This document shows, piece after piece, positions 21,823-33,174 of a stretch of DNA of 64,000 bases (the first letter of the stretch is position 1; each line of letters opens with the position of its first letter). Source of the DNA: Coriolopsis trogii. Its lineage: Eukaryota > Basidiomycota > Agaricomycetes > Polyporales > Polyporaceae. The position numbers and the translations under genes were made by a program. The stretch spans positions 2,604,001 to 2,668,000 of the forward strand of contig JAHYIO010000001.1 of assembly GCA_020543525.1 (NCBI GenBank), in the 5' to 3' direction. The notes under the pieces are model-generated. The model was not told where the DNA came from. It searched no databases and was given only the letters and a program-made list of their open reading frames with translations.

Positions 21823-24170
21823 ATGCCCGCCCTTTGGCCGATGCACAAAAGACAACAGCCTTCAGCCACAGGTGAGCAACCCCCTTCATTTCCACCGCAC
21901 ACGCCTCTCCCTCCCCTTTCGACGACGCCCTCGTCCTTCCCTATCTCTACCTCTCCCCCTTCGCCGACTGGGCTATGCAGGTGAGTGCCAATCCCGCCTT
22001 CCTACGCACTCCGCTCACCTCGTCTTTCTCCTCTTCCAGGCAACCTCCTCCCGCCCACTCGTCCAATAAAACATTCCATTGCCCATTCCTCATAGCCCGA
22101 ACGTCTATTCATGTCGGCCTCCTCTCCAGATTCTACTACTCTTCCCAATTCTTCTCCAATCTCTTCTTCTCAGCCTGCTACTGACTCTACCTCTGCTCTT
22201 TCTCCTCCCGCTTCCTCTCCAACGCTCTCCTCCACCGTACCTCAAACTGGCGGCCCAACGATGTCCTCGGTTGCTCCACAACCTTCACTGACTGATCCGC
22301 AACCTTCTCAATCCTCGACTACTCCTCCCAACACTACTCCCGACACAACGCAAGAATCTTCCACAACTTCGGTCTCTTCCCCGACCTCTACAATCACTAC
22401 ACAACCCACTCCTACTTCGACGACTAATCCGCCTACAGGCTCCGACTCTACGACCTCGCCTAATTCACCTACCGGAGATCCTTCTTCCACAACCACCCGG
22501 CCGGCGTATGTCTTTCATCCACCATTACCCTTACTTGACCTCACACCAATGCCACAGTCCGACCATGTCGACTACCACCACGACTACGGCCCCTACCACG
22601 ACCCACGACTCTACCACCGACCCGGGTCCTACTGAAACGACCACGACGACAGATGTAACAACGACCGATACAACCACTTCTCCGCCGACCGACACGTCTA
22701 CGACGACCACAACAACACACACAACCACTTCGTCCGACCCTCCCACGACTGATAGTTCATCGACCACGTCTACCACCACCGCGCCTGGTCGGCCGACAAC
22801 GACAACGACCACCGTCGTCACCCCTCCGCCGGACTCGGGTTCTTCGACCTCGTCCACCCACACTCCAACCACCACAACGGAGACAGGAAGTGCAGTGACT
22901 GCCACTGTCACCTTCACGGACAGCGCGTCCACTGAAAGTTCTAGTGTCCCGGATCTTTCGTCCACAGTCAATGTCGATGTCACGTAAGTCATGCCGCCCT
23001 TGCGAATACCATCGGTCCTCATCTATGCGCTCGTCAGAACTACACTGCAGTCAACGGTCTTCATCACGACCACAGACAGCGCCGGGCAGTCTGTGACTAC
23101 TGCTCCACCATTAGTCACCGAGACACGGACCACCACCGACAGCGCTGGCTCCCCGAGTGTGGTCACGATAGTCGCTCATAACCCCACCCCCTTCACAAAT
23201 AATGACCATGCAACTCAGACATCACAGTGAGTATCACTTCACATCAATGCAGGGCTCTTACTCAATATGTCTTCATGTTTAGATTTTTCCGCAACAAGGG
23301 TGCAGTCGCAGCCGTGTTTGTGATTGTCGGCCTGACCGCGGCCTCCATCGTCCTCTTCTTCATCTTTTACGTCCGGCGGAGGCGGCGGACCCAAAGGCTC
23401 GAACACGACACTGCAGTCGCGTCAACGCTTGCTGCCGCCGGCTACAACCGACGACCCCTCGATGGTGACGACGATGACGAAAAGGGTTCGGGCAACCGAC
23501 GCTCGTCCGTACCGTCCGGTCTCGCCTCGCACCAGAACTCCAGCTTCAGCTCAGGAGCCATGCTCTTCAACAGTGGCGCGCCTAACCCGACTGCGGAGGG
23601 GACCACCGCACCGCCCACCCCTGGCACCGATTTCGATCCATACGCAGCTGTGGGGACTGTGCACCCGCCCCCAGCTGCGGTCTTCCCGACAGCGCGGAAG
23701 GACGGCTATGCTCCCGCAAGAACGAGCAGCCCTCCGCCTGGAGCGTGGAATCGACAGCATACGCATAGCACAAGCACGAGCGCGAGCTCGATGGGCTACG
23801 GACATGCTGCGAAGGCGAGCGTCGGGAGCACAGAGCCGCTCCTGGCTGGGTACTACAGTGCAGCCACGACGGAACCGCCTACGCCGGCGATGGGCCCGAC
23901 TTTGAACCTATTGGGAAATGCTGGAGATGCGGAGGGCGCGAGGGGGGTCGGTCAGCGGTCGAGTACGGCTACGACGAGTAGTCTGTACTCGGCCGATGAC
24001 GAGACTGAGATTCCGGAGCCGAAGCCGAAGCTCGAGGTGCGTCTGTTGCCTATCGGCCCCTGGATTTGTGGTCGATGGCTGACCGATTGTACGTGTAGGT
24101 GAGGAACCTGCCCGATGGCGTGAGGCCGGGCGACATCTCGAGGGAGAATTCGAGGCGTACACGATCGTGA
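21823..24170 (+). CDS. Ser/Thr-rich single-pass membrane protein (paralogue B)
   Basis: Exons 21823-21871, 22130-22505, 22558-22983, 23038-23226, 23283-24036 and 24099-24170 give 621 residues. A shorter model starting at ATG 22111 inside the first intron is equally in frame. The first 360 residues are Ser/Thr/Pro-rich with long Thr runs, expected to be heavily O-glycosylated. One membrane helix follows, starting FFRNKGAVAAVFVIVG and ending at the basic RRRRRTQR, then a 240-residue cytoplasmic tail. No cleavable signal peptide is visible in either model, so the helix may act as a reverse signal anchor, or a first exon is missed. The sequence before the helix (FF-x4-AVA-x-VF) matches that of the protein at 12800-15845, which suggests common ancestry. 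Role unknown; a surface sensor is possible. Confidence 0.78.
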
Positions 24171-24804
24171 GGAATTGGACGGTGCTCGTGCTCTTTTATC
24201 TTACATGATACTCTTACTTGTTTCCCGTCTGAACACATTTGTTCTCATACTGCATCTCGTCCCCCTACGCATCCATCCATCCATCATCATCATCCCCCGT
24301 CCCCCAACCCCCATCCGCTCATTGCATTATAACGTCTGCATAGCCTACTAGGATCTATTCCACTCTCAAGTTGTCTGTTGTTCTCTGCATATTGCCACGG
24401 ACTCGTCCATGCTGGCTGGCTTGTCGGCCAGCAATGGGTATACACTGTGTATTACCTACCTACGACTTGATTCTGCTCCGGGAACGTTACGCGCCTGCTT
24501 CATCCGTGTCCACATGTCTCCGGTTTGATCGTCGGTCTTTTTCGTACCCGTCGGACTTGAGACCCCACTCCAAAAGGACCTTTGTAAAGGACGGCTGATA
24601 GGCCTGCTGGTTTCTTTCGTGTTTGTTTTAGAGGTACTTATGCGCATGCCATGATTAGACGTTTGACCCTAGGTGTGCAGGTATTGCGCTACGGACAATG
24701 GTGCCTCTATTACAAGGATTGCTATGCGTATACGATTACAGGTGGGTGCACAGTTGCCGCGTTCGTCGAACGGGACTTTGGGCGAGTGCTCTGCTGGGAA
24801 GCCG
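24171..24804. other. intergenic, converging 3' ends
   Basis: This stretch separates the stops of the S/T-rich membrane protein and of the CsbD-like gene. A short run of atccatcc/atcatc simple repeat occurs near 24269-24292. No gene is seen. Confidence 0.45.
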
Positions 24805-25454
24805 TTACAGCGACGTGTCGTCCTGATCTCCTGTCTGTCGATAGCGTCCGGCATGTGCATGTGAGCGTGCGTACGGCGGCGCGAGGCTGTCAACTAGAGC
24901 TAGAGTACCTACCTTGCGTGCTTCGCCTCGCTCGACCATGCCCTCGTTCCGAGAGAGCATCCCGGCGGTCTTCTCGACGCTCCCTGTCGACAGGACCAAC
25001 GTGTCAGACCTTGGCGCGAGCGAAAGGAATGAACCCGGGGCTGAGGCGACACGCACCGATCACCTTGCTCGCTGTGCTCCCGCCGTTCGTCGGCTGGGCG
25101 CGGTCGCGGTAGTCGACGGCTTGGGCGGGGAGCGGGCGGGAGTCGGGCTCGTTCCCGACGTCTTGTCCGGTGAGGAGGGCCGCGTCGCGATCACGTCCGC
25201 CCGTTGGGGCGGGGGCGGGGGCGGGGGCGGAGGCGGAGGCGGGCCCTGCTTGCATGTACACGCCTGCGGGCTGGGTGCTCGCTTCGGGTTTGAAGAAGCC
25301 GCCGACGTCGGGGTTGCCGGTCCATTGGCCGTGGTCGGGCTGGCCTGGAAGAGGGCGAGGTGAGCGCGCGGTACGTGATTGGGACCGGGAGGGCGCAGTG
25401 ACGGTGCTCACCTGCGCTCGAAGTGTTCTGGGGTTGTTGAGTGCGAGATTGCAT
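24805..25454 (-). CDS. CsbD-like domain protein (Hmp1-like)
   Basis: Small protein of 143 residues, exons 25454-25412, 25344-25057, 24983-24913 and 24834-24805. The C-terminal third reads SKVIGSVEKTAGMLSRNEG then VERGEARK, the pattern of CsbD-like stress proteins and of fungal proteins annotated as mismatched base-pair and cruciform DNA recognition proteins (Ustilago Hmp1). The N-terminal part is Gln/Pro/Ala-rich, with a low-complexity Ser-Ala/Ala-Pro run encoded by a (GGGGGC)n tract at 25206-25245. The start at 25454 was chosen because the only other in-frame ATG upstream (25580) adds unlike sequence; a CATATAA motif lies about 45-50 bases before 25454. Biochemical role in this organism is inference. 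Confidence 0.75.
25206..25245. repeat. G-rich (GGGGGC)n low-complexity tract
   Basis: Four runs of four to five Gs separated by single Cs occur at about 25206-25230 on the plus strand, followed by GGC/GGA triplets. It encodes the Ala-Pro run of the CsbD-like protein on the opposite strand. Confidence 0.85.
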
Positions 25455-26360
25455 GTTGGAGGTTGAGTGAAGGCCTGGGTCGGGTGTTGTGTGCGGGGTT
25501 ATATGGATGGCGTGTGCCGGTCCGAGGGAGAGCTCTTGGTGGAGCTGGAGAATGACGATGGAGTTTGGGCTTGACTTCATCGTGGCTTGTCTCTCGCGGG
25601 CGGCGTGCGAAGGACTCGGGAGGATATGGGTTTGCAGCGCAGTGGCGAGGAGCCTAACGCTTGCATCCATGTCGGCGTTGCGACAGTCGTCGCTCTATGG
25701 TTGGCCTTATGGGCTGTTTGATCACCGAGGATCGTTCATCGCTTCGTGTGCGTTCGCATGAGAACGAAAGGCGGGCTCGTGGATGTGCTCCGAAATGACG
25801 CATGCATGCAAGCTCCGGATCTGAGAACTTGGGTGGTGCAGGGTTTGAATGATGGTTCGACAGACGTCATGGGAACGACCTCTTCGTCTCATGGCAAGGC
25901 TGGATAGGTAAACACATATGAAGGGAAGATTCGCTCTATCGTTTGTGTATGCCGTCCGACAATGAGCACTGCGAACACCATGAAGGCTACTATACTAGTA
26001 CCACAAGTGTCCGCGATCAACTCAGCACGCCGGAAGGACTTGCCAGTGATAAATTACTCACTAGTCATTGAATAGTCCTCAAGCAATGAGGATAAGCAAT
26101 GATCCCTCTGGCTTACACTAATCTCATAATAGCGTAGTGGTAAGTACTTGATGGTGAGCGGATGGAGGACAACTTCAAGAGTAGAGTCCATATACGGAAA
26201 GTTACACGTTGGCCTGCTTACAAAGACGCTGGAGGCAGTGGAGGCACGTCGCAGAGCACAGCCACGGCTTGAGTCCAGCGCGTTCCGCACGACATGCAAA
26301 TATGTAGCCTTGTCCCGCTCTGACCCCTAGATACCCCCTCTCACTCTTTCTTCAACTACC
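25455..26360. promoter_or_regulatory. divergent intergenic region, 0.9 kb
   Basis: It separates the start of the CsbD-like gene (leftward) from the start of the conserved membrane-associated protein (rightward). A CATATAA motif (plus-strand ttatatg, 25499-25505) suits the leftward gene. No gene is seen inside. Confidence 0.4.
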
Positions 26361-27919
26361 ATGATTACTACTGATACAATGGACAAGAAGGACGCATTGC
26401 CGGATTACACAGAACTCTCAACACCACCGCAGGTCGCTGGTCCAAGTTCTCTGTCCGGACCTCCCCCAGATGAGGCGGAAGTCCCCAAGTACGTTGAACG
26501 CGCGTTCGAGAGCGTGTACATACCGCCAGGTGGAGAGGAACCGCCCCCGGAATTCACACCTTACGAGGCCGAATTCTTCATATCCGGGAACGATATTGTG
26601 TCCCATGACCGGCATCTGAACGAGGACGGTGCGTACTTCGTATGCTTCACAAGAGACCGAAGATTTGACCCTTCGCAAACTGCTCGCCCGTATTGCAGGC
26701 GAAGCCTTGTATCGTTTCTTGCTTTCCCAGTCGACGCATCCCCCAAATTACCAGATGCACGCTCGGGGAACACATACCGAACACAAGACTCGCCATGTCA
26801 CACACACGGACTCCAATGGCCACACCACGACGCGTTCGGAATCCTATACGGAGACAGTGACAGGTAGGTAGCGCTCATGTCTTGGGACCATCGAGGCTGA
26901 CATGGGCTCTGTGGTAGACTTCGACTTTTATATTGACCTCACGCCATACATCGTGCACGGTCCTACACACTGGAGTCTTCCCGACGCCGAACCTGCCTAT
27001 CGTGGAGAGATGTTTATGCAAGTGGATTCTACCGACAGCGCATATAGCGACCCGGAACTCGCTCTGCCGTCAGGCCGCCGAAAAGCCACCCGGGCGGAGA
27101 GGAATGCGGCCAAGGAACGCAAGGAAACGCGCAAAATCTGCGGGTTGCCCCCCTGGGTGGCGATTGACCCAAACTTGTTGTCCGGACAGCCGAACATACC
27201 GATGCCCGAACGCGCTCGTGTACTGGAGTCTTCGAAGACGCTACGGGAGTGGGCCGACGAATACTGCGTGAGCGACAAGCTCCTGAAGGAGTTCACATAC
27301 ACCAAGGTAAGCCCGAAGGATATTGCTGTGTCAGGCTTCATACACTGAACGCATGTTCTGTATCTAGGTCGTCTACGGCTGGAATACCGAGAACCTGCGT
27401 GAGGCCGTCACCGCCGCCATCCGCTCCGTCTACGGCCACACGATCAACGTCTCCTTCGATATGACCCAGCACCGAATCCGCATCCGCCCAGACAACCGCC
27501 TCTCGCGCATGCTCTCCAATATGTGGCTCAAGTTCCTCCTCTGGATCACGCTCGTCTACCCCTTCATCTGGCTCTACAAGCGCTTCAACCGCCACGGCGG
27601 CGGCCGCTGGGAGGTCTGCGGCGGCGCGTACGCGCTCAAAACGTGGCAGCTTCAGCCCCCTGGCACCGTCCCGCCCCCGGGCGCGAACGATGGGCGGTGG
27701 CTGCAGACGCGGGACGGCCTGGCGTGCCTTGTGGGCTACCGGGAGGGCGAGTGGTTCCAGCAGTGGGAGGGCACGATCCGCGGCGCCACGCTCCGCCGCG
27801 TTCAGTCCAGGACGCCGCTCGAGTATGGGTCGTACCTGACGTACCCGTATGCTCCGGCCATCATGCTCGACGGGTATCGGCCGACGCTCCCGTTTATGCA
27901 GGCTCCTCTGGTTCGTTGA
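26361..27919 (+). CDS. Conserved fungal protein with one membrane segment
   Basis: Exons 26361-26628, 26699-26863, 26918-27306 and 27368-27919 give 457 residues. I do not recognise a characterised family. Seen: a Pro-rich N-terminus with PDYTELSTPPQ, a His/Thr-rich strip around residues 110-140 (GTHTEHKTRHVTHTD), a basic RKATRAERNAAKERKETRK segment, and one hydrophobic helix LKFLLWITLVYPFIWLYKRF in the second half followed by GGRWEVCGGAYALKTW. The tail has LTYPYAPAIMLDGYRP. This looks like a tail-facing membrane-associated protein present in many fungi, by my memory of unannotated proteins. A second ATG at 26379 would shorten it by six residues. Confidence 0.8.
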
Positions 27920-28163
27920 GTTTGCGACATCACTCTACGATTGTTGGTAGGACTTCGACTCGTATGTTACGGTGTGCGATCTTACGCTGCATCTTGACCT
28001 TGTCTTGCGGCCTGTGTGACACCAGACAGACTCCAGTCTTGAATGATATGTGTACTATAGACCGAATCAATTGTGCTCATACCGTCATATTCTGTTCCGC
28101 ACGTAGCGGCTTGCTGGGTTGGGGCGAAGTACGTATAGAAGTTCTACATGCCGCCGCACTAGT

Positions 28164-29447
28164 ATGGTTCCAGGGGAAATTGCGAAGGTACGTATATTGC
28201 TTGCAAGACTGTGTCCTTTCTTCTGACGTGCCTGGATATAGAGCTTTGCCAGTAGTAGTTGTACAGCTCAAGAGCGACTCGTCGGAGAGCTTATGCGCTC
28301 GTATGCTGAATACTCGCATTACGTTCTCGGTCACATGCACCCGGCGGTGCAATCAATCGTCAAGAGCAATGTGCTTGATCTTGGGCATCGTACAGGCTAC
28401 TCTCACGATCCACAAGGTCAAGGATGCTGTCATCGATGGCGAGGACGCACATGCTCGTCAAGTGCGCAATGAAGCCACATACCGTCATCAGTGGGATGAA
28501 CTTTTCCGTGTGCTGGCTGCCAATAGCGACATCGAGGATGTTGACTATCAGTAAGCACGACTCCATTCGCTCGTTCTTGTGGTGATAACTGTGTCTACGT
28601 AGTACGCAGGAGAGAGGCGAAGCTACGGCATCCCAAATCTCCTTTTTCAGTGATGACCCGCTCCGCTCGTATCCGGCGACTGTATATCAAGACGTTTATC
28701 TGTTAGATGCACTGGATCCACCGGGGTCGCTTGCACGCGAACAGAGTATATGGTGGACTCAGGGCTTGACTGATCCAGATGGCGACATGGAACCCGTCGC
28801 TGGTATCGCGGACGGCATCCTCTATCATACGATTCCGGACGTCTTCGAAACGAAAGATGCCAACGACCTTTATTTTCGGATGCTGGTCGTAGCACGTATC
28901 GGCAGGCACTCCAAGTGCCCCGCTCCTCCAGCGCAACAGACACCGCCGTCCCTCGAGGTGTCCTCAAATGACTCCCACTCTGGTACCTTGCGCAAGGGCC
29001 CGTCTAGAATTCGAACCCGGGACTTGCGTGTCTCTATGGCAGCAATCGAGTTCACAGGACTGCTGAAAGTCTGGGATGTCAATGCAGCAACGGACCAGGA
29101 GCGTCTGTACTTGGTGGCCATGTGCTTCTTTCTCCACCTCTTCAACATTGCGCGATTACCAGTTTACGGACTGGTTACAAGTGGTTCCCAAGGTGTCATA
29201 TCTTGTGCATGGAACCAGCTCGTACACGACCGCAAGCAGAATCTGCGAGAGGTACGCCGATTTGATCGAGCTCGTCTCAAACAATGCTGAACTAATTTGG
29301 GCTGTGTTCATTGCAGATCAAGAAGCCGTGCATGTTGACCTCCGCAAACCACTCGACGCGCTCCGAGTCAACTTTGCGACGTTCATTGCGTACATCATTG
29401 CCATGCATGCCCCTCGTCTTCGTCTGCTTCTCCAAGAGCTTGGTTGA
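28164..29447 (+). CDS. Orphan protein of unknown function
   Basis: Six exons (28164-28187, 28242-28346, 28396-28550, 28603-28895, 29043-29113, 29163-29447) have matching phases throughout and give 310 residues with no internal stop. I do not recognise the family. The product is mainly helical and polar: AQERLVGELMRSYAEYSHYV near the start, KDAVIDGEDAHARQVRNEA, then WWTQGLTDPDGDMEP, DWLQVVPKVSYLVHG and a helical C-terminus rich in Ala, Leu and Ile. No signal peptide or clear membrane helix. Intron 4 (28896-29042) is long for this genome and holds a tRNA-like fragment. The gene converges on the large NTPase, with 273 bases between the stops. Presumably lineage-restricted; this is inference. Confidence 0.55.
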
Positions 29448-29720
29448 GTGTATCATCAGACAGGCTCATATGGCATGGCTGCGCAAAGTACGCATTGGCT
29501 CGTCCTGCATCAACATACTAGAGGCGGAACTGTGTTCTGCGACAACTCGTGCAAACGGGGACTATTTGGGCCAGCTGGGACGCCTGCTCAGATTGACTAC
29601 TAGTGCAGCTATTGTGCAATGCCAACTAGCTCATGTCTTCTGGCCACACCTCCTCGGTCATCTCGTACACGACATACAACAATCTCTGGTAGTACAGTAC
29701 TTTACAATGCGATTTCAGAC

Positions 29721-32700
29721 TTAGACATCATCCTCAGTATTCGCTTCAGTTCCTTCCCCACTAACGCTTTGAATCTCACTTCCAACGTATAGAGCACCCT
29801 GGGACCCATCAACCGTGGTTGTTGGCTCATCTGTGTTCAACGCATCGCTTTCGAGCCAGTGCCAGCTAGCGTCCCCGCGAGCGAAGAAGGGCTTCTGCTC
29901 CCGCACCAGAGCCAGCGACTCGGGGTCCTGATGCGGGTGCTCGCCAAGGATACCACCGCTACGGATGATCGCCCTATAGTATCGCACGTCGTTCTGCTTT
30001 ATGACCTTGTACACCGATGGCGAGAACCCGTAGACATACATGCTGTAACGTGGGTGGACAGCCGGTGGTTTGATGGGCGAGCTGGAGCGTGCCGGAGCCT
30101 GGGATTGGACCTTCGAAGGCAAATGCGGGTAGTCCGGACTCTCGCTCAGCTTGTGTACCTTCGCCTGACGTTCCGTGGCCGTCCTCGAGTGCGGGTCGAT
30201 GGGGATCGTTGCTAGCAGCGGCGGCGGGCTCATGGCGTCCAGTTCCATAATCATTGTGATATACGGCCGGAGCGTCTGTCCGTCCGCCGCTTTCTCGTCA
30301 CGCGAGAAGAACCGGATGTCTCTTTCGTCGATGACATATGCAGACGCGAACTCCGCCTTCTCTCGCAGCTTGAACTGGATCAAAATTGCCGACATAACCT
30401 CTGGCCCAAGGGAGACGTGTCTGTCGAGGAGAATGGGGATGAGGACGTCGATGCGCCGGCTATTGTTCCGGCAGATGAAACCCATGTGACGCATGAAGCA
30501 TCCGAGCGCGCTGAACTCGGGTAACAATGAGTCGTCTGCCCACTGCGCAAAGTGCGTGAAGTTCAGTACAGCGTCCTTGAAGACATCGCGGAGCCTCTTT
30601 CCATTGGGCTGATTATCCGGCACGCTGTTCAGGACGTGTTCGGCAACTTGCTCCTGGAAAAGCGCTCTAAAAAAGGCCTCGACGGAGATAGGATCACTGA
30701 AACGCATCCCCCCCAATTGTTCGGGGGTCATTGCGGCATGGTCGTGAGCCAGGGCGAGCAATAGACGACCGACTGTCTGGCATATCTCGCCGTGTGCGAA
30801 GAGGTCGAGATTGTGCTGGAGTATGACAACCGCTGGTTCCACATTGTCATAACTTGCCTGCGCGAGTGCGCGCCATGTGGCAAGCTGGCACGCAGCAGCT
30901 TCCGCAAGAATAGGCTCCGAGGGGTAGCCCGAGCGGAGGCATTCGCCGCTACGAGGGATTGAATATACTGTGCGCATGTGGCTCGTTACGAGGTCCATCT
31001 GGTGCTGTTGGGCGGAGGAGCGGCTGTCCTCATAAGACAGCATGATCCGGACGTCGAGAACGGCGATCTGAGCTGCCGGTGCATGACATTCCCTTCTCTC
31101 AGCGACCAAATTTCGACAAAGCAGCTTCGAGCGGGCTAAGTTAACCAGTTTGTTGCATTCATTGAACGGTACCCAGGCCATTGTGACATCTTCGGTCGGA
31201 GTTCCGTCTTGTCGGTAACATGCTAGCATCGATCTCCAGCTGGAATTGGAGATGAGCAGCCGATTCTATCCAGAGAAGCCAATCTCACTCACAGAGGTCG
31301 CCCGAAATTCGCCATAAATCCTATCTTACCAACACTGTAAGCGTTGAGAAGCGACGGCTTGATTCTTGGTGGACCAATGCAATCGAAAGGCGTCTCTGTG
31401 ATTGGGGCATGTATGCGGTCCAGTGCAGGGCGAGCGTGCCAAGAGGATGACGCCAAGTATCCAATCTCGCACTGGGTCGACAACAGTACGGTGAAAGCAC
31501 CGTGGCATTGAAACCTATCCAGCGTTTTCACAAAGACATCAAGGGGCATCAAGGTTGCACCGGGCGGTTTCGTTGCAAGTACATGTGCCTCGTCAAAGTA
31601 AATGAAGACGGCGAGAGAAGGGACTCTTGTGGACTTGGTGTTTGTTGGGGCTGAAGCGAGTTTTGGCGAAACGATAGGACTGGTCCAAGACTCCGAGTTC
31701 TCGCAGACGAGAGACGCGAGAGTCTTCAACGCGCTTCTCGTGTCTTGTAGGATTGTCGTCTTGTAGGATTGAAGATTCTTAAGCGCACACTCCAATTGCT
31801 ATTTCACACCTGTCAATGTTGCTCCTGATGGAAAGAGAAACTCGCTTACCTCCATTTCGTGCATAGATTGACTGTCTGTTGCTCTTGCTCCTCCCTTTCC
31901 GATGAGAATGTTAACCTTAGATGAGAAAGTATCAGTATTAGGGCGCCTAGCGCTGGAGGGGGGGCTTTACTTGATGTTCGAGAGATGCCAATTCCTTCTT
32001 TAAGGTATTCTAGACGATGGAGGGTCAGTGGAGGAGAAACGTCCACAAGCATACTTGCTCACCGCTCGGTCTACAGTACGGGTGTACAGCGCATTGCGAC
32101 GGTGAGTGATCTGAGGATCGAGATGGTCGTGCCAGCGCAAAGCAAACTCTTCATGATTCGTGAACGTCTGTGCGGATTGGAACATGCGGACGGCCTTTGC
32201 AGTCTCTTCGAATAATGCTTGAAAGAAGCAGAGATAGCTGAACGAGAGCCGTGTCTCGTCCTTATCAAAACTGCCCTCTTGGTAGACGAGCCAGTCCCGA
32301 ATCTGGTGATCAGGCGGAGGCCATGCGCCGTCTGAAACAGATTCTCTCAGGATATCGATGCAAGGCAACGGCAAGATCACGTACATCTCGAGTCCCCAGC
32401 CTCTCGAATGTTGAACGGAATCGTGAAGATGCGTTTGGCGACCTCATCGACCATCCTTGATTTGCCGGAACCCGAGCTTTGAATGATGGATGTGTAGCTC
32501 ATGTACGCGCAATCACCCACGTCCCCGCAATAATCCAGGGATTCGGCGTACATCTTGCGAAGATTGGCGGCCAGGATGGTATGTGAGTCGCCGATGAATG
32601 GGACGTTCCAGGCGATCTCCACCGGACCTGGCAGCAAGTTGAGTACATAGTTGTAAAGTACAAGCCTGCGAGTGGTACATTCTAGGGATTTAGAGAGGGC

Positions 32701-33174
32701 AACGTACCTCGCTGGGTGTACCATCGGATTGCGCCAGGCCGCCGTAGCTGCTCTAAAGCATAGTTAGTGAGAGGTCAATTGACAAATGTGCCTGCAGATG
32801 AACGTACTTAAGCGCATGATCTCATTGAAGTCACCAGAGGCGTATGCACGGCTGAACAAACCGTGAACTGCCTGATGGTTATACCCAAACCAACTCTGCA
32901 CCCTATCATTTAGCTCCTGGAGGGAATCGTTGCATAGCTTTTGCTTTTGGATTATCCTATAGCACTCGTCTATGTCCAAGGGGCCAATACCACTGGGGAA
33001 TGTTTCGTGAAGCTCGGCGCGGATGGCGTGGTTCAGGGTATCCAGCGTTCTCGCGTCGACGGAGAGGTGTTCCTCACTGAGTAGTTCCAGTTCGGATTCT
33101 TCTATGGCCGATCCAGTTTTCTGGTGTTTCGTAGGGCGGGGCCCAGGAGGAGGATCTTCCAAACGTTTCGACAT
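29721..33174 (-). CDS. Large P-loop NTPase with nuclease-like C-terminus (Crinkler-related type)
   Basis: Exons 33174-32808, 32747-32385, 32331-32063, 32009-31971, 31915-31850, 31798-31293 and 31239-29721 sum to 1,042 residues. Domains: a helical N-terminus; an NTPase with Walker A IIQSSGSGKSRMVDE (about 210-224), YGAWPPPD shortly after, and Walker B VFIYFDEAHVL (about 432-442) followed by TVLLSTQ; then a C-terminal half with SGYPSEPILAEAA (about 640-652), NFTHFAQWADDS, and DVLIPILL followed by SAILIQFKLRE (Asp about 801, Gln about 825, Lys about 827). The latter spacing resembles a PD-(D/E)xK nuclease core with Gln in place of the acidic residue. Proteins with this SSGSGKS-FDEAHVL-QxK layout are, from memory, abundant and unnamed in agaricomycetes and resemble the NTPase-nuclease architecture described for Crinkler-type eukaryotic effectors. 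No signal peptide. Function unknown. Confidence 0.8.

Noticed and set aside
27523..28554. 343-residue plus-strand ORF
   Set aside because: The first half is a shadow of the last exon of the gene at 26361, and the end merely reads through part of exon 3 of the orphan gene.
28990..29045. Possible tRNA gene on the minus strand (gggttcgaattc)
   Set aside because: The T-stem does not pair and no acceptor, D or anticodon arms can be drawn, so only a tRNA-like fragment is reported as a finding.
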